This document shows, piece after piece, positions 18,401 through 28,045 of a stretch of 58,188 nt of DNA. Each line of letters begins with the position of its first letter. Position 1 is the stretch's first letter. Source of the stretch: Pseudomonadota bacterium (GTDB lineage Bacteria; Pseudomonadota; Gammaproteobacteria; Steroidobacterales; Steroidobacteraceae); contig JANXUT010000054.1 in the NCBI GenBank assembly GCA_025356075.1, positions 1-58,188 on the forward strand, written 5' to 3'. Made by a program: the position numbers and the translations under genes. Below the pieces are notes generated by a model. The model searched no databases. It had not been told where the DNA came from and saw only the letters and a list, made by a program, of their open reading frames with translations.

Positions 18401-21400
18401 AGGGCGCGGGCACCGCGTACCTGACCGCCTACAACCGCGCGTGGTTGGACGATACGGGTTGCGAGGCGGAGTCGGGCGCGAAGCCGATGACCTGCACGTT
18501 CACGCCGGGCGCTCCGGGGCTCTACAGCATCGATGCGACCGTGCGCGACACGAAAGGCCGCTCGCACACGACCGAGCTCTGCACGTGGGTGACGGGCAAG
18601 GGTCGCGTGCTGTGGGAAGAGCCCGAGGACATGAGCCTGAGTCTCGTGCCCGAAAAGACGAGCTACCAGGTGGGCGACCGGGCGCACGTCCTCGTGCGCA
18701 ACCCCTTCCCTGGCGCCCAGGCACTCATCACCATCGAACGCTACGGCGTCATCAAGAGCTGGGTGCAGGTGCTCGACGGGAATACGCCGGTGCTCGACTT
18801 CAAGGTCGAGCCCGATTTCCTACCCGGGTTCTACCTGTCGGTGCTGGTGATGTCGCCGCGAGTGGCGCCGGTCCCGGGCGCCGCGACGTTCGATGCGGAC
18901 GGCGTCGATCTTGGTCGTCCGACCTACCGGCTCGGCTACGCGAAAGTCGACGTGCACGATCCCTATAAGACGCTCGACGTGCGGGTGACGAGCGACCGGC
19001 CCGGCTACAAGCCGCGCGAGACGGTGAAGCTCGACCTGGCCGCGACCCCGCACGTCGCGGGGGAGAAGGCCGAGCCCGTCGAGTTCGCGGTGGCAGTCCT
19101 CGATGAAAGCGTCTTCGACCTCATCCAGGACGGCAAGGCCTACTTCGATCCGTACCGCGGGTTCTACGAGCTCGAGCCGCTCGACCTTGAGAACTATGGC
19201 CTCCTGACGCGTCTTGTCGGCCTGCAGAAGTTCGAGAAGAAAGGCGCGAATGCCGGCGGCGACGGTGGCTCGGGCTTTGACATGCGCTCGGTCACGAAGT
19301 ACCTCGCCTACTGGAACCCGGCGGTCGTCGCCGATGCCTGGGGGCACGCCAAGGTCGACTTCACGCTTCCCGACAACCTGACCGGCTGGCGGGTGTTCGC
19401 GATCGCGACGACGGCGACCGACCACCTGGGGCTGGGCGACTTCAAGTTCAAGAGCAGCAAGCTCACGGAGCTTCGCCCGGTGATGCCGAACGTCCTCACC
19501 GAGGGCGATCACGTCACGGCGGGGTTCAGCGTACTCAACCGCTCCGACCAGGCGCGGAGGATCTCGGTCACGCTCCAGGCGTCGGGGCCGCTCGAGGGAG
19601 GGATCCAGACGCGGCGCGAGACGCTCACCCTCGCCCCGTTCAAGCGCGAGTCCGTATGGATCCCGCTCACTGTCGTCAAGGACGGGGTCCTCCGGGTCAC
19701 CGCGAAGGCGGGCGACGGCAAGGATACCGATGCGCTCGCCGCGAGCATCCCGGTCAACAAGCGTGTCTCGCTGATGGTCGCCGCGAGCTACGGGACGACG
19801 GTCAGCAACGAGGTGAGCGAGCCCCTCCTCTTCCCGCCCAACATGCGTCCTGACGTCGGCGAGCTCAGCGTGCAGCTGACGCCAACCGTCATCGGCAACC
19901 TCGAGGGCACGTTCCGCTACGCGAAGGAGTATCCGTACGATTGCTGGGAGCAGCGCCTGACGCGGGCGCTCCTGGCGGCCGGGTTCGTGCGCCTGCACGG
20001 CCACCTGCCGCCCGACCTCACGTGGGCGGAGGCGAAGGACCTGCCGCAGGCCGTCCTCGACGATGCCGCCTCGTTCCAGGCGCCGAACGGCGGCATGGGG
20101 TTCTGGCTCCCGAACGACGATCGCGTGAGCCCGTACCTGTCGGCGGCGACGGCGCTGGCGTTCAATCGCCTGCGCGCGGCCGGGTACCGCGTACCGGCCG
20201 ACGTCGAAACGCGCCTGCAGGGCTACCTCGGCCGGCTGCTGCGCGAGAAGACGGCGCCGACGTTTTACACCGAAGGCATGGTGTCGAGCGTGCGGGCAGT
20301 TGCCCTCGAGGCGCTGGCCGAGCGGCAGCTCCTCAAAGTCGATGATCTCAAGCGCTACGAGAAGTTCGTGCCGCAGATGGACCTCTTCGGCCTCGCGGCC
20401 TACCTCAAGGCGGCAGTTGCAACCCCCGGGGCCGATGCGCTCGCCTCCAGCCTCGCGCGGCAGATCCTCTCGCACGCGAACCAGAGCGGCGGGCAGTTCC
20501 ACTTCTCGGAGCGCTGGGACGATGGCTACTCACAGCTGCTCGCGACGCCACTTCGCAGCGAATGCGCGATCCTGTCCGCGTTCCTGAAGTACGGCGAGAC
20601 CCCGGCGGGTGCCCCGCTCCTCGGCGATGTCCCGTTCAAGCTCGTGCGGACCATCACGCAGTCGACGGGCGGGCGCGATCACTGGCCGAATACCCAGGAG
20701 AACCTCTATTGCGCCGGCGCCCTCACCGACTTCAGCGCGCTCTACGAGCAGACGGAGCCGAAGCTCAGCGCGCGGGCGTCGCTCGGCGATGAGCCGCTCG
20801 GGCAAGCCAAGTTCTCATCCTTCCGCGACCCGGCGGTGAGGCTCGCCCGACCCAACACGCCGACCGACGCCGGACACAAGCGCAGCGTCCGGATCGAACG
20901 GCAAGGCGAGGGGCGCATTTACTACGCGACGCGCCTGAGCTTTGCGCCGACCGATGCGACCGCCAAGGCGGTGAACGCCGGCATCGAGGTGCACCGCGAG
21001 TACAACGTCGAGCGGCAGGGCGAGTGGGTGTTGCTCGGCTCCCCCGCCGAGATCCACCGCGGCGAGCTCGTGCGGGTCGACCTCTACGTCTCGCTGCCGG
21101 CGGCGCGCCACTTCGTCGTCGTCGATGATCCGGTGCCGGGTGGGCTCGAGCCCGTCAACCGCCAGCTGTCGACGGCGTCCACCGTCGATGCGGACAAGGC
21201 CGAGTTCCAGGCGTCCGGCGGGTCGTTCTGGTTCCGGTTCCGGGACTGGGGCGAGTTCGGGTTCGAGGGTTACAACTTCTACCACCAGGAGCTCAGGCAC
21301 GAGGCGGCGCGGTTCTTCTCGGACTACCTGCCGGCCGGGCACTACCACCTCTCCTACGCGGCGCAGGCGATAGCGGAAGGCCAGTTCTCGGCATCCCCGA

Positions 21401-21477
21401 CGCGGGCCGCCGAGATGTACGACCCGGACGTGTACGGCTTGAGCCTCCCGACAGTGCTGAGTGTTGGCCATGAATGA
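15496..21477 (+). CDS. Bacterial alpha-2-macroglobulin (thioester protease trap)
   Basis: The protein has 1993 residues. The GTG 15496 start is chosen because GGGAG lies eight bases upstream and the product then opens with a signal peptide (RLLLVLLASALALSSPARA). No lipobox is seen, so it is probably soluble in the periplasm, unlike the lipoprotein YfhM of E. coli. Repeated macroglobulin-like beta domains lead to the thioester motif CWEQ at Cys1483-Gln1486 (YDCWEQRL), followed by the alpha-alpha thioester domain and a final beta domain. The family traps attacking proteases through the thioester when a bait region is cut. It overlaps by 8 bases the pbpC gene, the classic pairing in which macroglobulin guards the envelope while PBP1C repairs peptidoglycan. 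It is longer than YfhM (about 1650 residues). Confidence 0.92.
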   Translation: MPNRPPRPRLLLVLLASALALSSPARAVFDSATKPSSPDLTVVRSVPEGLEVPLSSRQIVVTFDRVVVPIGDMNVDDDKSPVAIEPAAKCHWHWLDPRSLACELDQNAALAAATEYKVTVHNGVRADDGSSLRAPYRWSFTTERPAIRGYGFHTWMSPGTPVIRLFFNQPVTKDSVEAHLKIGGASLDVQADPYTSEVFFVLPMPGEGKVMVFPGGTLPRRSDDRMTSVLGRDGVKVEARRAWLVSPTKELAGDTRTTLTVSPGLRGAFGPLLGTESRTVVEFDTFPEFRFLGVRCQVGDERVLLAPGSAAANTARCNPFNSVALEFSAPVIAPEVKAHLELTPDLRAGRTDYDPWANVYPSSQLGAPHVRGRAYDVGLPERLRAYQPYSIAGLAGLRDEFNRPLTGTDAMAFHTAHRVPKLKVTHPVAVLEKNAPTAVPLYATNLTRVDVHYGTLTPAGATFGLTSSQPINRIWDVSYAVPATFRDLLGGQSGVVSGSLLAHPGRSSVKGSDSEGEENSEPGLPSGHPDQDFIAEVTPFQVHAKLGQYNTLVWVTTLADGKVVPGARVRIYEDTYTHLTDSPTVLGEAMTGKDGVALLPGRGVLDVNPLQRYRGGRFAATALVVRVDAGGDLAVLPLDYPFAIDTYRASRGQFWSGTTARDHVRSWGAAAQGVYKLGDTIDFKLYVRNANNRTLEPVHERQGYHLEVLDPTGKVIYDKPDVGLSEFGSYAGSFRVPPSAAVGWYEFRLTSPTLPSDASAASRAQAGSWMPMRVLVADFTPAPFQVHNTLNGGLFMPGDPVEVSTQATLHAGGPYASAGSRVVGRLWPGPVEVKTAAAAGFEFDSAPVGECRSVHLPAVETVHESNDSVNGQGELTSKFVMPDSSYQTGRLEIESAIRDERGKFVATRSYADFRGRDRYVGLRAERFTFEEGKPAGIQFVVVGKDGLIAPATRVHIEIAHESVTAARVKGAGTAYLTAYNRAWLDDTGCEAESGAKPMTCTFTPGAPGLYSIDATVRDTKGRSHTTELCTWVTGKGRVLWEEPEDMSLSLVPEKTSYQVGDRAHVLVRNPFPGAQALITIERYGVIKSWVQVLDGNTPVLDFKVEPDFLPGFYLSVLVMSPRVAPVPGAATFDADGVDLGRPTYRLGYAKVDVHDPYKTLDVRVTSDRPGYKPRETVKLDLAATPHVAGEKAEPVEFAVAVLDESVFDLIQDGKAYFDPYRGFYELEPLDLENYGLLTRLVGLQKFEKKGANAGGDGGSGFDMRSVTKYLAYWNPAVVADAWGHAKVDFTLPDNLTGWRVFAIATTATDHLGLGDFKFKSSKLTELRPVMPNVLTEGDHVTAGFSVLNRSDQARRISVTLQASGPLEGGIQTRRETLTLAPFKRESVWIPLTVVKDGVLRVTAKAGDGKDTDALAASIPVNKRVSLMVAASYGTTVSNEVSEPLLFPPNMRPDVGELSVQLTPTVIGNLEGTFRYAKEYPYDCWEQRLTRALLAAGFVRLHGHLPPDLTWAEAKDLPQAVLDDAASFQAPNGGMGFWLPNDDRVSPYLSAATALAFNRLRAAGYRVPADVETRLQGYLGRLLREKTAPTFYTEGMVSSVRAVALEALAERQLLKVDDLKRYEKFVPQMDLFGLAAYLKAAVATPGADALASSLARQILSHANQSGGQFHFSERWDDGYSQLLATPLRSECAILSAFLKYGETPAGAPLLGDVPFKLVRTITQSTGGRDHWPNTQENLYCAGALTDFSALYEQTEPKLSARASLGDEPLGQAKFSSFRDPAVRLARPNTPTDAGHKRSVRIERQGEGRIYYATRLSFAPTDATAKAVNAGIEVHREYNVERQGEWVLLGSPAEIHRGELVRVDLYVSLPAARHFVVVDDPVPGGLEPVNRQLSTASTVDADKAEFQASGGSFWFRFRDWGEFGFEGYNFYHQELRHEAARFFSDYLPAGHYHLSYAAQAIAEGQFSASPTRAAEMYDPDVYGLSLPTVLSVGHE

Positions 21478-23710
21478 CGTCCCCGCATCGACACCGCAGC
21501 CGGCGGCTACGCGACTGTCGTCGTGGTGCCTCGGGCTCGGGGCGCTCGCCATCGCGGCGGCGATGGCGCTAGCGCTCGCGACCGCGCTCTCCCTCAAGGA
21601 CTTCCCGGGCGGGCTCGACGTCGCCGGCCGCGGGGCGGTCAAGTCGCGGGTCATCGCGCGCGATGGCACGCCGCTCAGCTTCACGCTCGAGAACGCGTGG
21701 AACGACACGGATGGGGTGGCGCTCGAGAGCCAGCCACCGCTCCTCGTCCGCGCGTTCATCGAGTCGGAGGACCGGCGGTTCAGGGAGCATCACGGCGTCG
21801 ACTGGCGGGCGCGCGGGATGGCGCTCTGGCAGGACGTCCGCGCCCGTTCGGCCGTTCGCGGCGCGAGCACGATCACGGAGCAGGTCGTGAGGCTGCTGCA
21901 TCCGCGACCGCGCACGCTGTGGTCGCGCTGGCTCGAGGGGTTCGAGTCGGCGCGTCTCGAGACTCTCTCCTCGAAGGACCAGATCCTCGCGTTCTACCTG
22001 AACCAGGTGCCGTACGGCGAGCGCCGCCGCGGAGTCGCGCAGGCGGCGCGGCTCTACTTCGACCGGAGCCTCGAGACGCTGACGCCGGGTGAGCTCCTGT
22101 CGCTCGTGGTGCAGGTCCGCTCTCCCGCCGGCATGGACCTGCGTCGCAACCGGCCGCGGGCCGAGCAGGCGATCGAGCAGCTCGCGGGGCGTCTCGAGGC
22201 GGAGGGCGCATTGACGGCGGATGAGCATCGCGCGATCGCGGACCGTCCCCTCGTGGTCGTCGCGGCGGCGAAGGGGCCGCGCGCGGAGCACTTCGTCAGC
22301 CACGTGCTTGAGGCGGCGCGAAAGTCGGGCGGCGCTCCGCCCGCCTCGATCCGGACGACGCTCGATCCCTTCATCCAGCGGCGGACGGAGGAGATCCTTT
22401 CGAGCGAGCTCGAACGGCTCGCGCGCCGCAAGGTCCACGATGGCGGCGTCCTCGTCATCGACCACGGCCGGAACGAAATCCTCGCCTGGGTCGTCGGCCA
22501 TCGACTCGCGCCCGGGCAACGACCGGAGGACGCGGGCCGCGGGTTCGACACGATCCTGACGCCGAGGCAGCCGGGCTCGACGATGAAGCCGCTCCTCTAC
22601 GCGATGGCGCTCGAGCAGGGCTGGACGGCGGCGACGCTGATCGACGACTCGGAACTCTCCGAATCCGTCGGGAGTGGCCTGCACACGTTCCACAACTACA
22701 GCCACGTCCACTACGGGCCAATCCGCCTGCGCGAGGCACTCGGTAATTCGCTCAACATCCCGGCGGTGCGAACGCTCAAGTTCGTCGGACGCGAGCGATT
22801 CCTCGCGCGCCTGCACGACGCGGGCATCCACAGCCTCGGGCAGCACCCCGACTTCTACGGCGACGGGCTCGCGCTCGGAAACGGCGAGGTCACCCTCTAC
22901 GAAATGGCGCAGGCCTACACTGTGCTCGCGCGGCACGGCCGGTACCTGCCGCTCAGCGTGCTCGCGCAGTCCGACGGCGCGCGGCCGGAGACCGCGATCT
23001 ATTCAGCCGAGGCGGCGGTCCTCATCGGTGACATCCTCTCGGACCCCGAGGCACGCACGCGGGAGTTCGGGAGCGGGCTCAGGTTCCCCGTCCAGACGGC
23101 GGTCAAGACGGGCACCTCGACGGACTACCGCGATGCGTGGGCGATTGCCTTCGACTACCGGCACACGGTCGCGGTCTGGATGGGCAACCTCGACGGGAGC
23201 GCGATGAACGGCGTGACGGGCTCGGTGGGCCCCGCAATGGTGTTGCGGTCGGTGTTCGCGGAGCTCAATCGCAACCAGGAGACCCGTGACCTCGGGGCGA
23301 AGACGGAGCTCACCTCGCTACGCATCTGTCGCCGGACCGGACGGCCCGCGACGACCGGTTGCGAGTCGATGGATGAATGGTTCCTGCCAGGGACGGCTCC
23401 CGCCGCCGAGCAGCAGCCGCAGCGCATCCGGGCTCCCGATGTGCGGTTGCTGCTCCCGACGCCGGGACTTCAGGTCGCGCGCGATCCGCGGATACCGGAT
23501 GAGCTTGAGGCGCTGCCGATGCAGATCGCGCCGGTCGCGGGGCTCACCGCCGTCGAGTGGTACGTGGACGGGCAGATGGTGTCGAAGACAACGGAGCCGA
23601 AATACTCCTGGCGGCTCGAGCACGGTACGCACGAGGTGTACTCGCGCATCTGGACGGCCGACCGGGAGGACGCCTACAAGACGGATCCGGTGCGGTTCTA
23701 CGTGCACTGA
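21470..23710 (+). CDS. pbpC: Penicillin-binding protein 1C
   Basis: The protein has 746 residues and starts at ATG 21470 inside the end of the macroglobulin gene. A membrane anchor (about 17-37) is followed by a GT51 glycosyltransferase domain (FIESEDRRFREHHGVDW, then GASTITEQVVR and YLNQVPYG). The transpeptidase domain has Ser370-Thr-Met-Lys, Ser427-Leu-Asn and Lys546-Thr-Gly, all intact. The C-terminal PBP1C-specific beta domain is present (LPMQIAPVAGLTAVEWYVDG). It polymerises and may cross-link peptidoglycan at the outer face of the inner membrane. Coupling to the macroglobulin gene fits a joint role in envelope protection. Confidence 0.94.
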   Translation: MNDVPASTPQPAATRLSSWCLGLGALAIAAAMALALATALSLKDFPGGLDVAGRGAVKSRVIARDGTPLSFTLENAWNDTDGVALESQPPLLVRAFIESEDRRFREHHGVDWRARGMALWQDVRARSAVRGASTITEQVVRLLHPRPRTLWSRWLEGFESARLETLSSKDQILAFYLNQVPYGERRRGVAQAARLYFDRSLETLTPGELLSLVVQVRSPAGMDLRRNRPRAEQAIEQLAGRLEAEGALTADEHRAIADRPLVVVAAAKGPRAEHFVSHVLEAARKSGGAPPASIRTTLDPFIQRRTEEILSSELERLARRKVHDGGVLVIDHGRNEILAWVVGHRLAPGQRPEDAGRGFDTILTPRQPGSTMKPLLYAMALEQGWTAATLIDDSELSESVGSGLHTFHNYSHVHYGPIRLREALGNSLNIPAVRTLKFVGRERFLARLHDAGIHSLGQHPDFYGDGLALGNGEVTLYEMAQAYTVLARHGRYLPLSVLAQSDGARPETAIYSAEAAVLIGDILSDPEARTREFGSGLRFPVQTAVKTGTSTDYRDAWAIAFDYRHTVAVWMGNLDGSAMNGVTGSVGPAMVLRSVFAELNRNQETRDLGAKTELTSLRICRRTGRPATTGCESMDEWFLPGTAPAAEQQPQRIRAPDVRLLLPTPGLQVARDPRIPDELEALPMQIAPVAGLTAVEWYVDGQMVSKTTEPKYSWRLEHGTHEVYSRIWTADREDAYKTDPVRFYVH

Positions 23711-23745
23711 CCGGTGAATGGTCGCCGCGAGCCAGTACCGCCGGA

Positions 23746-24726
23746 CTACTTCGGGCTGAGCTGGCAGACGACTCCCCGCCCGACGGCCGCCGTGCAGTCG
23801 AGGGTTTCGAACGGCTTGGTACTGCCATTCAGCGGAATGAAGGCGACGAAGTTGTTCGGAGGCTCCGGGCACTTAACTTCGACGACGTAGCGCTTGTCGA
23901 TGCTCTCCCTGCCGATGACACGCAGCTGCAGCGGCTCGCAGCCGATGCCGTTTTGCTTGAGCGCGTCGCGAAAGGTCTGCGTCGTGATCGGTAGCGCGAC
24001 GGGCCCGCCGTCGGTGAGGTGGCACTTGAGACCGTGCGCGGCGGCGTCCTGGCAGGTCATCGCGGTAACCTCGGGCGATGAGCCGGTTCGCGGGATCTTG
24101 AGGAGATACCCCTTCCCGTCCGCGCAGGCGACCTCGGAATACTCGACGTCGCCGGCCATCGTCAGCCCGAACCAGCGCACGGCGTTGACGGAGCACTCGG
24201 TACTCGCGTGCGTCAGCAGCGCTCCCGCCATCGCCTTGATGTCCTTGTTGGCGGCGAGCTGGCAAATCAATTCCGACTTCTTGCCCTCGGCCACATCCGC
24301 CGCGTGCGTGGCATCCGCCGCGAAGCACGACATCGCGATCGAGCGTTCGGGGCCGTAGGCCTCGAGGAAATAACCCATGCCATTGCCGCAGGCGACCTCG
24401 TAGACGTTGACGTCGAGTTTCTTGCCCTCGACCTTCGCCTCGCCGCGCCCGGCCTGCTCGGCGTCGGTGAGTTCGCAGGGCAGCTTTATTGCGCCGACGA
24501 GCTTCAGACTCTCGGATCTCGCCCGTGCCTTGGCCTTCACCGAGGTTCGGTCGTCGACCTCGCGGAATTTCTCGAGATCGCTCGGGTTCAACAGGCCGCC
24601 GGGCATGCCCGGCGTGTTCATTCGGGCGATTGGATCGGATCGCGTGTTCTGGGCGGAGGCGCCGCCAGGGTAGACGCCCGCCGCAAAGCTCAGCAGCACT
24701 CCCGCGATCCATACCAGTCGCGCCAT
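23746..24726 (-). CDS. Exported Cys-containing repeat protein of unknown function
   Basis: The protein has 326 residues with a signal peptide (VWIAGVLLSFAAGVYPGGASA). Three similar units can be seen, each ending in a strand with a Cys: YEVACGNGMGYFLEA, SEVACADGKGYLLKI and VVEVKCPEPPNNFVAF. Each is followed by a Cys about 15-20 residues later (SCFAA, TCQDA, DCTAA), so three disulfide-linked small domains are likely. It is probably periplasmic. It is convergent with pbpC across 35 bases. I do not recognise a named family. Confidence 0.72.
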   Translation of the reverse strand: MARLVWIAGVLLSFAAGVYPGGASAQNTRSDPIARMNTPGMPGGLLNPSDLEKFREVDDRTSVKAKARARSESLKLVGAIKLPCELTDAEQAGRGEAKVEGKKLDVNVYEVACGNGMGYFLEAYGPERSIAMSCFAADATHAADVAEGKKSELICQLAANKDIKAMAGALLTHASTECSVNAVRWFGLTMAGDVEYSEVACADGKGYLLKIPRTGSSPEVTAMTCQDAAAHGLKCHLTDGGPVALPITTQTFRDALKQNGIGCEPLQLRVIGRESIDKRYVVEVKCPEPPNNFVAFIPLNGSTKPFETLDCTAAVGRGVVCQLSPK

Positions 24727-25054
24727 GCGTAGGTCCCCGTAGCCGTCCGTGTGCCTTCAGGGCAAGTCTATGCCAGTGGCATTGGCGGCAGGGGTCCGAC
24801 CGAGCGACTGACGCGCGCGCCGCGCGCCGGTCGCGGCGACCATCCACGACCGGGATTGGCGCGTCGGCGGCGGACGCCGGCTCCTCTAATCCCTGTTCGT
24901 GCCGGCAGTCGCAGAGGCCGTTCAGGTTGCTCCCGGACGGGCGCTACCGCCGGCCGATTGACCGAGCCCTGCAGGAATCCCCTAATCCCCGCAGCGCGTT
25001 TGGCGCAACGTTCGTGGCACTCTAAGGGTCGGGGTCAAGGGAATGAGGTGTGCC
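24727..25054. other. Divergent intergenic region before the sensor kinases
   Basis: These 328 bases lie between the exported Cys-repeat gene (left) and the first histidine kinase (right). GC-rich runs around 24810-24835 are self-complementary, but I see no clear promoter, operator or RNA gene. Confidence 0.4.
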
Positions 25055-28045
25055 ATGGGGTCCACGGAGGGTCAAGACGCCGCTCCGCAGAGCCATGGCC
25101 TCGCGTCGGTGGATCCGCCGATTGCGATGCTGATCCTGGAGCGCGATTTCAGGATCCGGTGGATCAGCCAGGCTGCCGTCACCGAGCTGAGGCTGAGGCC
25201 CGACCAACTCGTCGGCCGAAGCTGGTACGACATTTTTCCCGAGTCGCGAGCGCGGCGCCCGCTGCACGAGGAACTGGTGCGCGGTGAGCGAGCATCGCTC
25301 GACCTGCCGCGGGTCCCCCTGTCGCTCACGTGCGGCACGCGCTACTTTTCGTTGCGCCTGCGTCCGATGCTCGGCGCCGACGGCTCGGTCGAATCGATCC
25401 TAGGTATCGGCGAGGACGTGACGGCGCAGGCGCACGCCGAGCTCGCGCTTCGCACGAGCGAGGAGCGCTTCCGGGCGCTGTCGACCCACTCGACCGACAT
25501 GATGATCATCGGTGCCGCGGACGGCACGGTGACCTACGAGAACGAGGCGGTCGCACGGATCCTCGGGCCCCGGCCGGCGCCGCGATCGGGCGCCACCGTC
25601 TTCGACAACCTGCATCCGGATGACGTGTCGCTCGCCCGCGATCTCTACGCGAAGCTGAACGCCGGGACCGCCGTCGGTGAGACCCACGATCTCATCGTGC
25701 GAACCCGCGACGCGGATGGCCGCTGGCGCTGGCTTCACTTCACGGCGTCGAACCTCCTCGCCGATCCCGCCGTCGGCGGCGTGGTGCTGAGGGGGCGCGA
25801 CGTGACGGAGCAGAAGACCGCCGAGATTGCACTCCGGGAATCCGAGGCCCGGCTCGAGGCCGCCGTCGGCGGAACGGCCATCGGGCTCTGGGAAGGCGAG
25901 ATCGACGAGTACTGGTGGTTCGGCGACTGGTGCGAGCGCTGCGACATCGACCCCTGCAATGGATCCAATTCACTCGGGCGCTGGCGCGCGCGGATCCACC
26001 CGGAGGATGTCGCGCGCTACGCGGCGGAAGGCGACAAGTCGCTGTCGGGCGCGATCGACCACTACGTCGTCGAATACCGCATCCTCACGCGCGCGGGTGA
26101 GTGGCGCTGGCTCCACGAACGGGGTCGGGTGACCTCGCGCGATCCGAGCGGCGTGGCCCGGCGCTACGTCGGGGTCTGCATCGACATCGACTCGCGCAAG
26201 CAGCTGGAGGCAGCGCTTCGCAAGGCCGAGGACCGCTACCAGCTCGCCATCGACGCCGCTCGGTTGCCCGTCTGGGAATACGACGTGGCGAAGGACGCGG
26301 TCACGGGCAACGTCTACTGGCACGAGACGCTCGGCTTCGAGGTCGCCGACGGCGAGGCGCTGCGGCGGGTCGAGACCTGGTTGAGCGACGTGCACCCCGA
26401 AGACCTCGCGCAGCAGCATCGGGTCTTTGAAGGCGCTGCGGCCGATGATTCCGGGTTCTACCAGTCGGAATTCAGGATGAAGGCGGCCGACGGGAGCTAC
26501 AAGTGGCTGCTCGACCGCGGCAAGGTCGTCGAGCGCTCGAGCGACGGCACGCCGCTCAAGCTCGTCGGCGTCTCGGTGAACATCGATGCCCAGAAACAGC
26601 TGCAGGCGTCGCTAAGGGCCAGTGAAGTCAGGCTCGAGACCGCGATCGGGGGCTCCGACGTCGGTCTGTGGGACTGGAACGTCGATGCGGGATCGCTCGT
26701 GTGGCTCTCCGACTGGCCCAGGCAGATCGGCTTCAAGGCCTCGGAGGAGCCGTGCACCCTCGAGGACATCCTCGCGGGCGTGCATCCGGACGATCGGGAG
26801 CGGATGTGTGCGGCGGTGGAGGCGACGACCTCGGGCGGACAGGACTTTTCGGCATCCGACTATCGACTGCTCGTCGCGAGCGGCGACTGGCGCTGGGTTC
26901 ACGTGCGTGCGACGGTCATCGAGCGCGGCGCAGGCGGGCGGGCTAAGCGCATCGCCGGCGCCTGTGTCGACGTCGACGCGCGCCGCCGGGTCGAGGAGCT
27001 GCTTCGGACCCAGGCGACCGTTCTCGAAACGATGCGCGAAGGTGTCGTGCTGATCGATCGCGCCGGCCGGATCGAGCTTGCCAATGCCGCGTTCACCCGC
27101 ATGTGCGGACACGCAGCCGGGGAACTCACCGGGTCCTCGATCCTGGACCTACTCGCCATCCAGCAGGCCGGCACCACCCGGCCCGCCAACGTCGACCGAT
27201 TCGTCGAACGCGCCCAGGACGCGACGGGGACGTGGGATGCACTCTTTCGGCGCAAGGACGGCGCGGAATTTGTCGCCGAGGTGCTGACAGCGGCGGTCGA
27301 CCTCGCCCCCGGTCGGCGCTGGTTCATCGTCGTGCAGGATGTGTCGGAGCGCAAACGCCTCGAACGGGAAGTCCTCGACATCGCCAATCGCGAACGGCGG
27401 CGGTTTGGCCACGACCTGCACGATGGGCTTTGCCAGGAGCTGACCGGCGTCGCCCTCATGCTGCGCGGTGTTGCCACGGACCTGAAGCGCGACATCGTGC
27501 CGACGGTGCGCCACGTGGAAGAGCTGGTCGCACTCGTCAACCGCGCCATCGAGAACTCGCGCGAGATGGCGCGGGGCCTGTCGCCGGTCACCGTTGAACG
27601 GGGCGGCCTCGTTCCGGCACTCAACGCCCTCGCCCACCGGTCGCGGGAGAGCTTCGGCATCAGCGTGAGGCTTAGGTCGAAGTTGCTCGCGGGCCAGACG
27701 ATCGACGAGGCGATGGCGAGTCATCTCTACCGGATCACGCAGGAGGCGATCAACAACGCCGTCCGGCACGGCCGCGCGCGGGCCGTCGTCGTCAGCCTCC
27801 AGGTGAACGCCGACAAGGTGCAGCTCTCGGTATCGGACGACGGGATCGGGCTGCCGGCGCATGCGGCCGAGGGTCCCGGCATGGGCCTCAAGATCATGAA
27901 CTATCGCGCCCGCATGATGGGCGGCGTCGTTGACGTCGGGCCGAGGCGCTCGGGCGGTACGCGCGTTCACTGTGTCTGTCCGGCACCGGCGCGTTCCGCG
28001 CCGCACCCGCACCCGGCGACGGCGCTCGGCAGCCACGTGCGGTGA
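25055..28045 (+). CDS. Multi-PAS sensor histidine kinase, NarL-type (HisKA_3)
   Basis: The protein has 996 residues. ATG 25055 is preferred over ATG 25043 because GAGG lies six bases before it. No membrane segment is seen, so it is a soluble sensor. About six PAS/PAC units run from 20 to 775; the repeated WRWLHFTAS / WRWLHERGR / YKWLLDRGK / WRWVHVRAT strands with IDIDSRKQLE-type ends mark the PAC parts. The dimerisation helix has FGHDLHDGLCQEL, with phosphate-acceptor His789 in the LHDGL context of HisKA_3 kinases. The ATPase domain is complete: N box EAINNAVRHG, G1 DDGIGLP, G2 GPGMGLKIM. No response regulator lies nearby. Its last 4 bases overlap the next kinase. Confidence 0.9.
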   Translation: MGSTEGQDAAPQSHGLASVDPPIAMLILERDFRIRWISQAAVTELRLRPDQLVGRSWYDIFPESRARRPLHEELVRGERASLDLPRVPLSLTCGTRYFSLRLRPMLGADGSVESILGIGEDVTAQAHAELALRTSEERFRALSTHSTDMMIIGAADGTVTYENEAVARILGPRPAPRSGATVFDNLHPDDVSLARDLYAKLNAGTAVGETHDLIVRTRDADGRWRWLHFTASNLLADPAVGGVVLRGRDVTEQKTAEIALRESEARLEAAVGGTAIGLWEGEIDEYWWFGDWCERCDIDPCNGSNSLGRWRARIHPEDVARYAAEGDKSLSGAIDHYVVEYRILTRAGEWRWLHERGRVTSRDPSGVARRYVGVCIDIDSRKQLEAALRKAEDRYQLAIDAARLPVWEYDVAKDAVTGNVYWHETLGFEVADGEALRRVETWLSDVHPEDLAQQHRVFEGAAADDSGFYQSEFRMKAADGSYKWLLDRGKVVERSSDGTPLKLVGVSVNIDAQKQLQASLRASEVRLETAIGGSDVGLWDWNVDAGSLVWLSDWPRQIGFKASEEPCTLEDILAGVHPDDRERMCAAVEATTSGGQDFSASDYRLLVASGDWRWVHVRATVIERGAGGRAKRIAGACVDVDARRRVEELLRTQATVLETMREGVVLIDRAGRIELANAAFTRMCGHAAGELTGSSILDLLAIQQAGTTRPANVDRFVERAQDATGTWDALFRRKDGAEFVAEVLTAAVDLAPGRRWFIVVQDVSERKRLEREVLDIANRERRRFGHDLHDGLCQELTGVALMLRGVATDLKRDIVPTVRHVEELVALVNRAIENSREMARGLSPVTVERGGLVPALNALAHRSRESFGISVRLRSKLLAGQTIDEAMASHLYRITQEAINNAVRHGRARAVVVSLQVNADKVQLSVSDDGIGLPAHAAEGPGMGLKIMNYRARMMGGVVDVGPRRSGGTRVHCVCPAPARSAPHPHPATALGSHVR

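Noticed and set aside
18820-20502. 560-codon antisense frame in the macroglobulin gene
   Set aside because: Same reason: shadow of the thioester region, no recognisable domain.
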